Positions 7,395 to 15,494 of a stretch of 43,919 nt of DNA are shown here, piece by piece; position 1 is the stretch's first letter, and each line of letters begins with the position of its first letter. Source of the DNA: a virus; the IMG/VR virus record IMGVR_UViG_3300020190_000114, positions 1 to 43,919 of that record. One strand, given 5' to 3'. The position numbers and the translations under genes are program-made. The notes under the pieces were generated by a model. That model worked only from the letters and a program-made list of their open reading frames with translations. It was not told the DNA's origin and searched no databases.

Positions 7395-8264
7395 TCAGAA
7401 TTCCGAAACAACTTGAACTAAGTTTTTCATCTTATGTTCCATCAAGTATGAAAGGATATTTCCTTTGCGTGTTGGGGTGGAGTCTGCATACTTTTGCAGA
7501 ATAGATTTCTCCAACTCCACAGGTATGTATCTAAAGTCCACCATGCAGCGATTACGATCCCAGTTTCTTTTTACTTTGTCTGGCATATTTGCTGTACCAT
7601 CAAACACATTACCCACAATAAGAATCTGCTCTTGAATAGCAGCAGACTTCTTACTGGTCAGAGGAGTCTGACGCTTGCCATCAGTAATGAAACAATCGTC
7701 ATCAGACAGGACATTAGGAATGCCGTCGCTTGAGTCTCCTGCAAGAATATGGTTCACTAAGAACTCGGTTGGATTCTTGCACACAACAAATCCCTTTGTC
7801 ATGGGACTCCATTGACGAACATTCGGGTAAATTTGCAACTGCTGAAAATCTTTGTCGCTAGAAACAATAATGACCTGTTCGTTAATAGAGTGGTGCTTGG
7901 TCAAGATGGCGATCACATCATCTGCCTCTGCTCCTGGCACTCGCATATGGCGATACGGAAACACATCGTGAATCTCTTCGCGGATTCCGTCAATCATTCC
8001 ATAGATCGCCTTCCAATCAACATCAGACGACGCCTTTGCCTTGGCTCTGTTCTGTTTGTACTGAGGAAACACAGAGTTACGCCAGCACTTACCACCCTCA
8101 TGGCAGAGAACAATCTCACCGGCATCACGAAACTTCTGTCTGTATGTACGATAGATGTTCAGCACCGTGTGTCGTAACAGGTCTTCTGAAAACTGGGCAG
8201 CATCACCCTTTGTAAGAGCGAACAGGCTTCCCAACAGCACTTGGTTGTTATCAATTAGAATCAT
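7395..8264 (-). CDS. rnh: T4-type RNase H (FEN1-like 5'-3' exonuclease)
   Basis: A 289-residue FEN1/T4 RNase H family nuclease that removes RNA primers from lagging-strand fragments. Visible are the N-terminal ILIDNNQVLL with the first acidic ligand, GAEADDVIA (111-119), SSDKDFQQL (135-143) and GDSSDGIPN (176-184), the acidic metal-binding and helix-hairpin-helix sequences of the family. WRNSVFPQYKQNR matches the arch region (W-R-x-x-x-x-P-x-Y-K). Its length is close to T4 RNase H (305). The start shares bases with the stop of the preceding gene (TAATG). Confidence 0.9.
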   Translation of the reverse strand: MILIDNNQVLLGSLFALTKGDAAQFSEDLLRHTVLNIYRTYRQKFRDAGEIVLCHEGGKCWRNSVFPQYKQNRAKAKASSDVDWKAIYGMIDGIREEIHDVFPYRHMRVPGAEADDVIAILTKHHSINEQVIIVSSDKDFQQLQIYPNVRQWSPMTKGFVVCKNPTEFLVNHILAGDSSDGIPNVLSDDDCFITDGKRQTPLTSKKSAAIQEQILIVGNVFDGTANMPDKVKRNWDRNRCMVDFRYIPVELEKSILQKYADSTPTRKGNILSYLMEHKMKNLVQVVSEF

Positions 8265-9370
8265 TAGTAGGCTCCAATGAGAATACAGTTCTCATTGATT
8301 CTCCCGCTCATCTTTGCGGGTTTGGTCTTGATGGTGTTCATCACAGTTTGTACTGCACGAACACCAGTAAGTTTGCTCAACACATCCTTTGGTTTGCGGA
8401 GTTTCTTGGATACAGACTTGGCTTCATCGTAGTTGATGATGGTGGTTCCCTTTACGCTGAGTCCACGCGGATCTTTTGCAAAGAGTACAGTTAGTGTACG
8501 GTACTTCTCGTTAAACACAACCACCATTTCGCTGCCAATGATCTTCTCTGGCGATACGCTTTTGATGCTGTATTCCTTAGACTCAGCCAAGTACTTTACC
8601 TTCTTGATGATTTGGTCAGGACTCTTCTGCTTTTTCTTGCGAGGCTTACGCTCGGAACGCTTCTCGTCAGCAAATATACGGAAAGCATTAGCCGTTTCTG
8701 AAAGCATCTGTATGAGTTTCTTGAAACGCGGCTTGGTCAGAAAGGAATATCCCTCGACCAGTTGTTCATCTTTGCCAGCATATGCTGTTGCCATCTCTTG
8801 CAGATAGGTGTTTTCAATGTATGCGGCAATTTTACCACAATGTAATGCCTTGACTCCGTGGGTAGTTGCCCACCCGGCAGGATCAAACTTCATCTCTTGC
8901 TTCTTTGAGCAAGCATCCACAACTGAATCCACGAATGCATCAATGTCACCCAAGTACTCGCGGTACTTCTGCTCGGTGCGCTCTTGGATGGACGGCAGAG
9001 CGGTGCCCTGACGCTTGGCGAGGACGGCAGCACCAGTTCGCTTTAGATCCTCAATCTCGCGTGTAATCTTCTGTGTAGTTTCATCTGGCAACGGAGCGCC
9101 GCGAGTAAGCATTCGGCACAGATATCCTATGCCAGAATAACTCTTGATGCTATTTTGTGCAATGCACTTGATTGTTTCAGCATCCATCTTGGAATGCTTG
9201 CAGTAGTCTAATACCCACCGCTTTTTGTCTCGTTTGGTTCCTTTACCCCAATACCAACTAATAGCCCGTTGAAGCGCAGAGTCTTCCTCATCTTTTGAGG
9301 CAAAAGACTCTGCGCTCCAAACAGGCTCAGAACCATATGCGCGTTCTAGTGTTTTGTTGTAATTTTTCAT
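8264..9370 (-). CDS. Unknown conserved-looking protein with Lys-rich linker
   Basis: A 368-residue protein I do not recognise. The N-terminal half is helical and charged (DKKRWVLDYCKHSK, GYLCRMLTRG, EYLGDIDAFVDSVVDAC). A basic segment (KRSERKPRKKKQK, about residues 243-255) separates it from a more beta-rich C-terminal part with VVVFNEKYRTLTVLFA, LSVKGTTIINYDEA and SVSKKLRKPKDVL. Being just upstream of RNase H and preceded by its own promoter, it is probably an early protein acting on nucleic acid, but this is only context. The ATG lies about three bases after the predicted transcription start, so the mRNA may be nearly leaderless. Confidence 0.6.
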   Translation of the reverse strand: MKNYNKTLERAYGSEPVWSAESFASKDEEDSALQRAISWYWGKGTKRDKKRWVLDYCKHSKMDAETIKCIAQNSIKSYSGIGYLCRMLTRGAPLPDETTQKITREIEDLKRTGAAVLAKRQGTALPSIQERTEQKYREYLGDIDAFVDSVVDACSKKQEMKFDPAGWATTHGVKALHCGKIAAYIENTYLQEMATAYAGKDEQLVEGYSFLTKPRFKKLIQMLSETANAFRIFADEKRSERKPRKKKQKSPDQIIKKVKYLAESKEYSIKSVSPEKIIGSEMVVVFNEKYRTLTVLFAKDPRGLSVKGTTIINYDEAKSVSKKLRKPKDVLSKLTGVRAVQTVMNTIKTKPAKMSGRINENCILIGAY

Positions 9371-9379
9371 CGCACCGTA

Positions 9380-9407
9380 AGTATACGATGGATCTGATAC
9401 TAGTCAA
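9380..9407 (-). promoter_or_regulatory. Sigma70-like promoter upstream of the 9370 gene
   Basis: Minus strand TTGACT (-35), 16-base spacer, TATACT (-10). It lies in the 38-base gap between the glutamine-synthetase-like gene and the next gene. The expected +1 is near 9373, just ahead of the ATG at 9370. Same -10 hexamer as the gp45 and gp47 promoters. Confidence 0.65.
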
Positions 9408-9408
9408 G

Positions 9409-10572
9409 TCACTTTACAAGTTTAGGTTCAAATGCCTCAGTCTTTGATGATGATGGCGTCAAACCTATAGTCTTAACAAGGCTACGAGAAAGGGCAAGAA
9501 CGCCCGCATATGGATCTACATTGGCGCTTGGACGGCGATCTTCGATGTACAGCAGATGTGCCGCATCCGTGTTCAAAGGAACGGTAGGCACACACAGAGA
9601 TGCAGTACGATCACCAAATCCCCAAGTGAACTTGTTGAAGTCGCTGATTCCGCCTGTCTTTCCAACCAGGCGTTGCTCATTGCCTGCACCATATGCTGCC
9701 ATATGTTCGCGGTGATCTTCTCCAATGGTTTCGCAAATTGACTTGGCGAGTCCTGCATTTCCACTAGACTTGGTGTAGTTGTCCATGTACAGACGGAAGA
9801 TACATCCGTTACCATTCCATTCTGTGCCAGGAAAACTCTTTGGTGCATAACTGATTACACACCGAGGATTATCTCGATCTTCTGCCGTATTTTCCAACAG
9901 ATACCGCAAGATAATCAGATTGTCGCAAGCAGTCAGAGCATCAGTTTCTTCAGTAACAAATGACCATTGTGATAGGCAGATTGCTGCATTGTATGAATGC
10001 ATACTGATTCCTCTCCACGCACATCGGTCGTAGAAAGAAGCAACCAGTTCTCTGCCTCGTTGAAAGTCGCCAGAACCACCATAGTATCTGCCTTGAGGAC
10101 CAGGGAATACAACTTGGGGTTCTCCCTTTTCATTCTTTCCTACTGGCCAGCGATACGGTTGACGAGTATCAGGATCAATGAGTAAAGCATCCTGCTCGAA
10201 TCCAATCTTCACACTCTTCAAATCGTTTGTGCTGAGAAACTTTCGCAGATCAGCACGGGCATTAGATGCATGAGGAGTTCCATCTGCGGTTTGTACTTCA
10301 CACAACACAATACCCGAGTCGCGGGTCATACCTTCAAACATGAAATGTCTGATGGTACGAACGGGAACCAAGAACAGATCAGCATTATCTGTCGATGCTT
10401 GCTTGCAAGCAGAACCATCGAATCGCTGTGTCTTGGGAGTTTCTCCAACTGAGGTGTAGTTAGCACTACGAATAGTACCATCACCAGCCAACCAAATGTA
10501 AGTCCAATCCATTACTATAACTGGCTTCTTCTCATCATTTTCCACTTTCGCATACTCACTCTTCTTTGCCAT
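9409..10572 (-). CDS. Glutamine synthetase II-like protein with degenerate active site
   Basis: A 387-residue protein aligning along its whole length with eukaryotic-type glutamine synthetase (GSII). Shared signatures are TYIWLAGDGTIRS, FDGSA (51-55), LFLVP (66-70), VLCEV (89-93), GFEQDALL (124-131), FPGPQGRYYGG (156-166), GRELV, WNGNGC (252-257), and EDRRPSANVDP (344-354). Many catalytic positions are changed: the Glu of NAEV is Ala197, the Glu of QWEF is Ser204, the metal-binding His of GCH is Ile258, the flap Glu of GFHE is Gly307 and the second substrate Arg is Cys327. Glu126 and Glu344 remain. It is therefore probably not an active glutamine synthetase. It could regulate host enzyme, be a structural fold, or have a new activity. 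It starts by TAATG coupling to the methylase gene. Confidence 0.85.
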   Translation of the reverse strand: MAKKSEYAKVENDEKKPVIVMDWTYIWLAGDGTIRSANYTSVGETPKTQRFDGSACKQASTDNADLFLVPVRTIRHFMFEGMTRDSGIVLCEVQTADGTPHASNARADLRKFLSTNDLKSVKIGFEQDALLIDPDTRQPYRWPVGKNEKGEPQVVFPGPQGRYYGGSGDFQRGRELVASFYDRCAWRGISMHSYNAAICLSQWSFVTEETDALTACDNLIILRYLLENTAEDRDNPRCVISYAPKSFPGTEWNGNGCIFRLYMDNYTKSSGNAGLAKSICETIGEDHREHMAAYGAGNEQRLVGKTGGISDFNKFTWGFGDRTASLCVPTVPLNTDAAHLLYIEDRRPSANVDPYAGVLALSRSLVKTIGLTPSSSKTEAFEPKLVK

Positions 10573-12206
10573 TATGATCTCTCCTTTGGTTTGTAAAACA
10601 CATAAACAGGTTCATACTTCATGTAGTCACCATCAATCTTGCAATAGTTCTTGCACATGGGAAGACCTGTTTCTTCATCAAGTCGATTTTGCCCAGGCAT
10701 AGATTCCATCGCCATCTTCACCTTGTATTTATACACAAGTCCGAACTCTTCAAGGAATCTTCGTGAATCTTCTTCAAGTGGAAGATATTCCCCGCCAATT
10801 TGAATGTCTGCGATGTTCCATAACAAGTAGCGATCAGGCTTCAAGAACTCAGCACAAGTCTTCAGCGTTGGTCGCAGGAACCCATCACGCCAACTTTCAT
10901 ACGACGAACCATACTTCTTGTACGATTGGTTCTCGTCCTGAGAGTAGGCTTCTCTGTTGAAGTATGGAGGACTTGTGAAGATCATGTCGATCTTGCCCTT
11001 GTACTTCTTGAAGCGTGGATCTTTGCCAATCTCTTCTGAACCTAGTCTGTAGATTTCGTAGGTGTTGGTTTCGCTGAAGAACGGATTGCCTCGGTATGTC
11101 TTGGTATTGTAGAAATCTGCAACATCGGCATAACGAGGACGCTCTTCACCCGTGTCTTCGTCAATGTAGTACAGTTCAGGGTTTGGATCGGTTCCGATGT
11201 AATGAATCTTGCGATCATCGCGCACACTCATGGCGCCAAGAATACGACCTCCCCATCCCGATGAAGGATCGTAGATCACAAGCGGAGTCTTCTGCTCCTT
11301 GGCGTGTTCCGTGAACCGCTCGTACAGATACTTGGCGGTCATGGGTGGGAAGTTGTGTGCCACTTGAATGTATCCAATGCGGAACGCAGCAAACCCCTTC
11401 GGGAACACACGCTCGCCTTTCTTGTAAATGCGAATGGTGTATACCTTATCATCGGGCATGGCACTCACATCGAAAGTGGAGAAGTGCCGGTACTGCAACA
11501 CTCCTTCGTCCTTGAGTTTCTGAACCTGTTCTCGGGTGAGATTCAGAATGTCAGACTGATTCAGTTGGAAGTATCCTGTATTGTTGCCTTCACGAATCTT
11601 CACCTGTTCAAGCATGAAGTCGTAACCCTTGAAGATTTCCTTGTTGGTTTGGAATGCCTTGATCCAAGTCATTGCATCGGGCACAGACACAAGAGCAGGT
11701 TTAGGATTGTTACGCAAGCATGAGAGGGCGTGCATATACAGCGAGTCTCTACGGAAGTGACGCATTGATCCCTTCGCCATGCGATCAAGGAACCGATCTT
11801 CAGCAAACAGTTCATAGATGGAGTATCCATCATCCTTCTCGCTGTAGTTGATGCGAGTCTTCATCATGGTTGGAAACCATTGATCCACTTCAGAACCAAG
11901 CCTTGCCTTGTTCAGAATCACATCTTTGCCGATGTCTTCCAGTTCATCGTCAAACTCAAACGACTTCACAGGATACTCAGCCATCTTGTTCCACTCTTCA
12001 ATGATGTCTTCTTCAATCTTCCCGATGCGCGGAGGACATCCCTTGTTGTCCCAAATATCGACGACTGCCTTACGCATATTGACAACCCACTCACGGAACT
12101 TGTCCGCGTCCATCTCTAGCAATTCTTCAAAGGTGACATTTACTGGGTGAGTAAGGAGATGAGTGTTCTTCTCAAAGAAGGTTTTGTGCGCTTGTAGAGT
12201 TTCCAT
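10572..12206 (-). CDS. DNA methyltransferase, N4-cytosine/N6-adenine type
   Basis: A 544-residue protein. The C-terminal half carries an amino-methyltransferase: SAM-binding motif I is VIYDPSSGWGGRILGA (around residue 310), followed by YIGTDPNPEL, and catalytic motif IV is IFTSPPYFNRE (around 408). The S-P-P-Y form is typical of N4-cytosine enzymes but also occurs in N6-adenine enzymes. The N-terminal 300 residues (helical, with RHFRRDSLYMHALS) have no motif I recognise and may recognise DNA or another partner. No restriction nuclease gene accompanies it, so it is likely an orphan methylase that protects or marks phage DNA. Start and stop both overlap neighbours by TAATG. Confidence 0.82.
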   Translation of the reverse strand: METLQAHKTFFEKNTHLLTHPVNVTFEELLEMDADKFREWVVNMRKAVVDIWDNKGCPPRIGKIEEDIIEEWNKMAEYPVKSFEFDDELEDIGKDVILNKARLGSEVDQWFPTMMKTRINYSEKDDGYSIYELFAEDRFLDRMAKGSMRHFRRDSLYMHALSCLRNNPKPALVSVPDAMTWIKAFQTNKEIFKGYDFMLEQVKIREGNNTGYFQLNQSDILNLTREQVQKLKDEGVLQYRHFSTFDVSAMPDDKVYTIRIYKKGERVFPKGFAAFRIGYIQVAHNFPPMTAKYLYERFTEHAKEQKTPLVIYDPSSGWGGRILGAMSVRDDRKIHYIGTDPNPELYYIDEDTGEERPRYADVADFYNTKTYRGNPFFSETNTYEIYRLGSEEIGKDPRFKKYKGKIDMIFTSPPYFNREAYSQDENQSYKKYGSSYESWRDGFLRPTLKTCAEFLKPDRYLLWNIADIQIGGEYLPLEEDSRRFLEEFGLVYKYKVKMAMESMPGQNRLDEETGLPMCKNYCKIDGDYMKYEPVYVFYKPKERS

Positions 12207-13111
12207 TATGATTCCATTCTTTGCTGTACTTCAGTTTCACTAAGTCTGCGTCCAACCACCCAAAAGCAAGTACTCTTGTTCATGTCAATGTTCTCGCGCA
12301 TCCACTTGTGTGCCTTTGCTTCGTACAGATCGTCAAGGATTGTACCATCTTCTATCTTTTCCACAAGAGGTTTTCCGTACACGGTATTTAGGCAATGCAA
12401 CTCGTAGTCTGGCAGCGGATATCCTGTCATTGGATTTACCCACTTGTTGATGTTCTCGGTTCGCTTTGGACCAACACACAATCCAATCACTTTACCTACT
12501 CTGATACTGTACCGATGTATTCCTCGGAGAATGGCAGCAAAGTGAACTCCACTACCCACAGGAACAACTAATTGATCCAACTGGTTCGGTAGGTTGCCTA
12601 CCTGACTCTCAATGCCATCAATGATTGCGTCTTCTCTGTTTTCAATGTTATGGGTAAAGACTGCATCGTACAAGTTTTCAGTCTTAGCAATCTCTCGCAT
12701 TCTAGCAAGCACAGGACCGTGCATACCAGTACCACACACATTTCGTACATCCGCTCCAAGTGCTTTGGCATAACGCATCATGTGATGATTGTCTACGGTA
12801 TCGGGGGAACTTCCACCAATGCAAATGGTGCATGGTATGTTCAGGTCTTTGCACACTCTGGCTATGATTGTTCCTGTAGTGGAATGAACCTGCGAATGAG
12901 TGATCACTCCGCTATACTTGCTACGCAATTCCTCTTGTATGGGATACAGCAACTGGATTGCTTGTCTAACTTTACCACCATTCACATCTCCCGCCCCATA
13001 CGGGGTGTACATATCATCCCGCTTGTAGAACACGCCCCCCACATACTGCACAGGAGTGCGATTCATCACATGGGCGGGAAATCTATTTGAAACCTCGTAC
13101 TCTGTTTTCAT
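12206..13111 (-). CDS. Fold-type II PLP-dependent enzyme (ACC deaminase/D-cysteine desulfhydrase-like)
   Basis: A 301-residue protein of the tryptophan-synthase-beta PLP fold. FYKRDDMYTPYGAGDVNGGKVRQ (28-50) matches the K-R-D-D...G-G-N-K-x-R segment, with Lys47 as the expected PLP Schiff base. GVITHSQVHSTTGTIIARV replaces the usual Q-S-N-H motif, so the substrate pocket differs from ACC deaminase and D-cysteine desulfhydrase. CTICIGGSS and LVVPVGSGVHFAAIL (phosphate-binding glycine loop) follow. It should act on an amino acid or amino-acid-like group; which one is unknown. It sits between two DNA-methyltransferase-like genes with ATGA/TAATG overlaps, implying a shared pathway. Confidence 0.8.
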   Translation of the reverse strand: MKTEYEVSNRFPAHVMNRTPVQYVGGVFYKRDDMYTPYGAGDVNGGKVRQAIQLLYPIQEELRSKYSGVITHSQVHSTTGTIIARVCKDLNIPCTICIGGSSPDTVDNHHMMRYAKALGADVRNVCGTGMHGPVLARMREIAKTENLYDAVFTHNIENREDAIIDGIESQVGNLPNQLDQLVVPVGSGVHFAAILRGIHRYSIRVGKVIGLCVGPKRTENINKWVNPMTGYPLPDYELHCLNTVYGKPLVEKIEDGTILDDLYEAKAHKWMRENIDMNKSTCFWVVGRRLSETEVQQRMES

Positions 13112-13773
13112 ATAGGTAAAGATGCCTTAGAATGATTGAATGTAGGATCGTAGAACTTTTCTTCCAGTTCACATCCCCACCACTTGCGACCAGTAGTGCT
13201 GGCAGCAAGCAGAACAGGGGCAACACCCGCAAACGGATCTACAACCAAATCTCCTGGCTTGGTAAGGTTTTCAATCACATACTTGCAGAAGTCTTGCGAC
13301 CACACAGATTGATTTAGTACCTTCTCTTGCTGATCCACATAGATGTCTCGTAGCCAGTCTCCCTTGCGGTGGATCACTCCCTCGCTTGTATACACAAGCA
13401 TATGTTGGAAAGTGAAGTAGTACATATCGCGCTTGCCCACTTCGTTTCTGACCACAACTTTGTAGTCCTTCAGATGAAGTCCCTCGTTCTCTAGGCATTG
13501 CGCGTACCACATATGATTCGACAGAATGAAACCATTCACCCTACGATCAGTCTGGCACACCACAACAAAGCCAGTAGGTTTCACAATACGAGCAAACTCC
13601 TGCATTGCCTTCTGCTGAAACAGCCGATACGAATCAGTCTCGTCTTTACCAAACGGAGTCTGAGACAGGTCTGGGCATGAGGTAAACACTAGGTCTACTG
13701 ATTCGGATGGGATACTAGGCAGATAGTCAAAGGCATCACCTAGCACATATGAGTTCTCTTGAAATTTTGTCAT
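13108..13773 (-). CDS. DNA methyltransferase-like protein with SCPD in place of SPPY
   Basis: A 221-residue beta-class amino-methyltransferase fold. The N-terminus YVLGDAFDYLPSIPSESVDL is the usual lead-in to motif IV, but the catalytic tetrapeptide reads TSCPDLSQ (31-38) instead of TSPPY. The C-terminal motif X/I part is intact: SQDFCKYVIENLTKPGDLVVDPFAGVAPVLLAA, then WWGCELEE. The loss of the second Pro and the aromatic residue suggests altered target, substrate or lost catalysis. It is coupled by ATGA overlaps to gp46 upstream and the PLP enzyme downstream. Alternatives include a family of methylases in which this variant is normal. Confidence 0.75.
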   Translation of the reverse strand: MTKFQENSYVLGDAFDYLPSIPSESVDLVFTSCPDLSQTPFGKDETDSYRLFQQKAMQEFARIVKPTGFVVVCQTDRRVNGFILSNHMWYAQCLENEGLHLKDYKVVVRNEVGKRDMYYFTFQHMLVYTSEGVIHRKGDWLRDIYVDQQEKVLNQSVWSQDFCKYVIENLTKPGDLVVDPFAGVAPVLLAASTTGRKWWGCELEEKFYDPTFNHSKASLPI

Positions 13774-15494
13774 GGTGTAATCCTACTGAAGTTGTTCTTC
13801 TTCTCAAACGACATGGTGTGTTCAAACTTGTCTACCAACTGGTCTGCCTTGTGAGAGATCACAAACACATTCGCATTGATACCAAAGGAGTGGAGAATCT
13901 TCATAAACTCTTCAGTTCCTGCGGTGTCTAGCGATGAATCGAACACCTCGTCCAAGATGAGCAGATTGGTGTTTGCGCTGTTCTTGATTCGTGCAATCTC
14001 ACGCCACGCGAGAAGCAAAGCCAAATCAATACGCATCTTTTCACCCTCGCTGAAACTCATATACGAGAAGGTATCGCGGTGTCTACTCTTGATGGTTTCA
14101 TTGAACTCTTCGTCAAGTGTAAAGTTGGCAAAGAAATCCATCGTGTTCAGATACTTGTTGATGGTCTTGTTGATGATGGGTAGATAGTAGCGAATGATCT
14201 TTGCCTTGATGCCGCTATCCTTCAGTAGCGATGCTGCTACACTATAGTAGTGCATCTCTTCCACCAGGCTATTCTTGGATGACTCGTTCTTGTTCAAGTC
14301 TCCCTCGAAATCCACCAATCGCTTCTGATGATCCGTGTCTTCAGTTTCCTTGTTCTGAATGGCTTTGTTCTCTTTGCTGAGTTTACCGATGTAGGAGTTG
14401 CACGCCGTGATGGTGCTGTTCGCCTCCATCGTCTGCGTGTTCAGCGTTTCTAGTTCGGTAGATATCTCTTCATACTCTTCAATCTGAGTTCGCTTGGTTT
14501 CAATCTCGCTAACAATGGCACCAACTGCTTCGTTCAGTTCACCCTGCTTGCTTTTCTTCTTGCACAGTAATCCGTGAATAGGTTGACTAGCCTTGTCGAT
14601 GGACTGATGACAAGTGGGGCATACCTCATTGTTGTCAAAGAATGACAACTCCTCTCCTACCTTTTTGCGATTGGACTCTAGTTGCTTATGAAAGGTTTCT
14701 AGTTTAGTGATCTGCTTTAGCAAAGCAACCTTTCCTTGTAACTTGACCTTTACTTTCTGAATCTGCTCATTCAGGACAATCAGTTCTTCCTGCTTATCTT
14801 CAATCAACGATTCAGAGCGGGCGATCTCTTTCAGATTTCCTTGCACCTGTTCGTCAGTCTTGCTCTTTAGTCCTGCGATCAAGTCTTTCTGAGCGCGAAT
14901 AGATTCGCGTAGAATTGCGATCTTGCGTTCGTTGTCTGCAATCTCTTCTTTGAGAGTAGACATCTTTGCCTTGAGAATAGTGTTCATGGTAGAGAACACA
15001 TTGATGTCAAGGATATCTTCAATCACAGCACGGCGATCAGATGCCGGCAACTGCATGAATGGTACAAATGAAGAACTGCCTAGAATCACCACCTGAGTGA
15101 ATGACTTGTAGTTCATTTTCAGAACCTGCTCTTCAAGCATCTTCTGATAGTCCTTTGTGGTGGCGTGCTGATCCATCAGGTTGCCGTTCTTCCATACCTC
15201 AAAGCGGTTTGGTTTGATACCACGAACTACGCGGTAGGAATCATTGGCGATGGTGAACTCCACTTCCACCAAGCAATCTTTCTCATTGATGCTGTTCACC
15301 AACTGAGGAAGATTGATCTTCCTGAATGGCTTTCCGAACAATCCAAAGGTGATGGAATCGAGCAGAGCAAACGACTTACCATGCCCATTGCTGCCTGAAA
15401 CAAGCACCATCTTGGCTTTGTTCAGTTGAATCTCGGTGAAGTTATTTCCGAACGATCCAAAGTTCTTGAATCGAACCTTCGTGAAGGTAATCAT
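13770..15494 (-). CDS. 46: Recombination endonuclease subunit gp46 (SbcC/Rad50-like)
   Basis: A 574-residue SMC-like ATPase. Walker A is GSNGHGKSF (34-42), the central part is coiled coil (EEIADNERKIAILRESIRAQ onward) with a zinc-hook CPTC near residue 290, and the C-terminus has SFSEGEKMRIDLALLLAW (ABC signature) and LLILDEVFDSSLD (Walker B and D-loop). Its size is close to T4 gp46 (560). With gp47 it resects DNA ends to start recombination-dependent replication and degrades host DNA. The start overlaps the gp47 stop (ATGA), as expected for a complex made in fixed ratio. Confidence 0.95.
   Translation of the reverse strand: MITFTKVRFKNFGSFGNNFTEIQLNKAKMVLVSGSNGHGKSFALLDSITFGLFGKPFRKINLPQLVNSINEKDCLVEVEFTIANDSYRVVRGIKPNRFEVWKNGNLMDQHATTKDYQKMLEEQVLKMNYKSFTQVVILGSSSFVPFMQLPASDRRAVIEDILDINVFSTMNTILKAKMSTLKEEIADNERKIAILRESIRAQKDLIAGLKSKTDEQVQGNLKEIARSESLIEDKQEELIVLNEQIQKVKVKLQGKVALLKQITKLETFHKQLESNRKKVGEELSFFDNNEVCPTCHQSIDKASQPIHGLLCKKKSKQGELNEAVGAIVSEIETKRTQIEEYEEISTELETLNTQTMEANSTITACNSYIGKLSKENKAIQNKETEDTDHQKRLVDFEGDLNKNESSKNSLVEEMHYYSVAASLLKDSGIKAKIIRYYLPIINKTINKYLNTMDFFANFTLDEEFNETIKSRHRDTFSYMSFSEGEKMRIDLALLLAWREIARIKNSANTNLLILDEVFDSSLDTAGTEEFMKILHSFGINANVFVISHKADQLVDKFEHTMSFEKKNNFSRITP

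Noticed and set aside
10726-10733. Exact T4 late promoter sequence TATAAATA on the minus strand inside the DNA methylase gene
   Set aside because: It lies in coding sequence (Tyr-Lys-Tyr codons) about 155 bases before the next gene, in an early-type operon. The real late boxes in this window are CATAAATA and intergenic.
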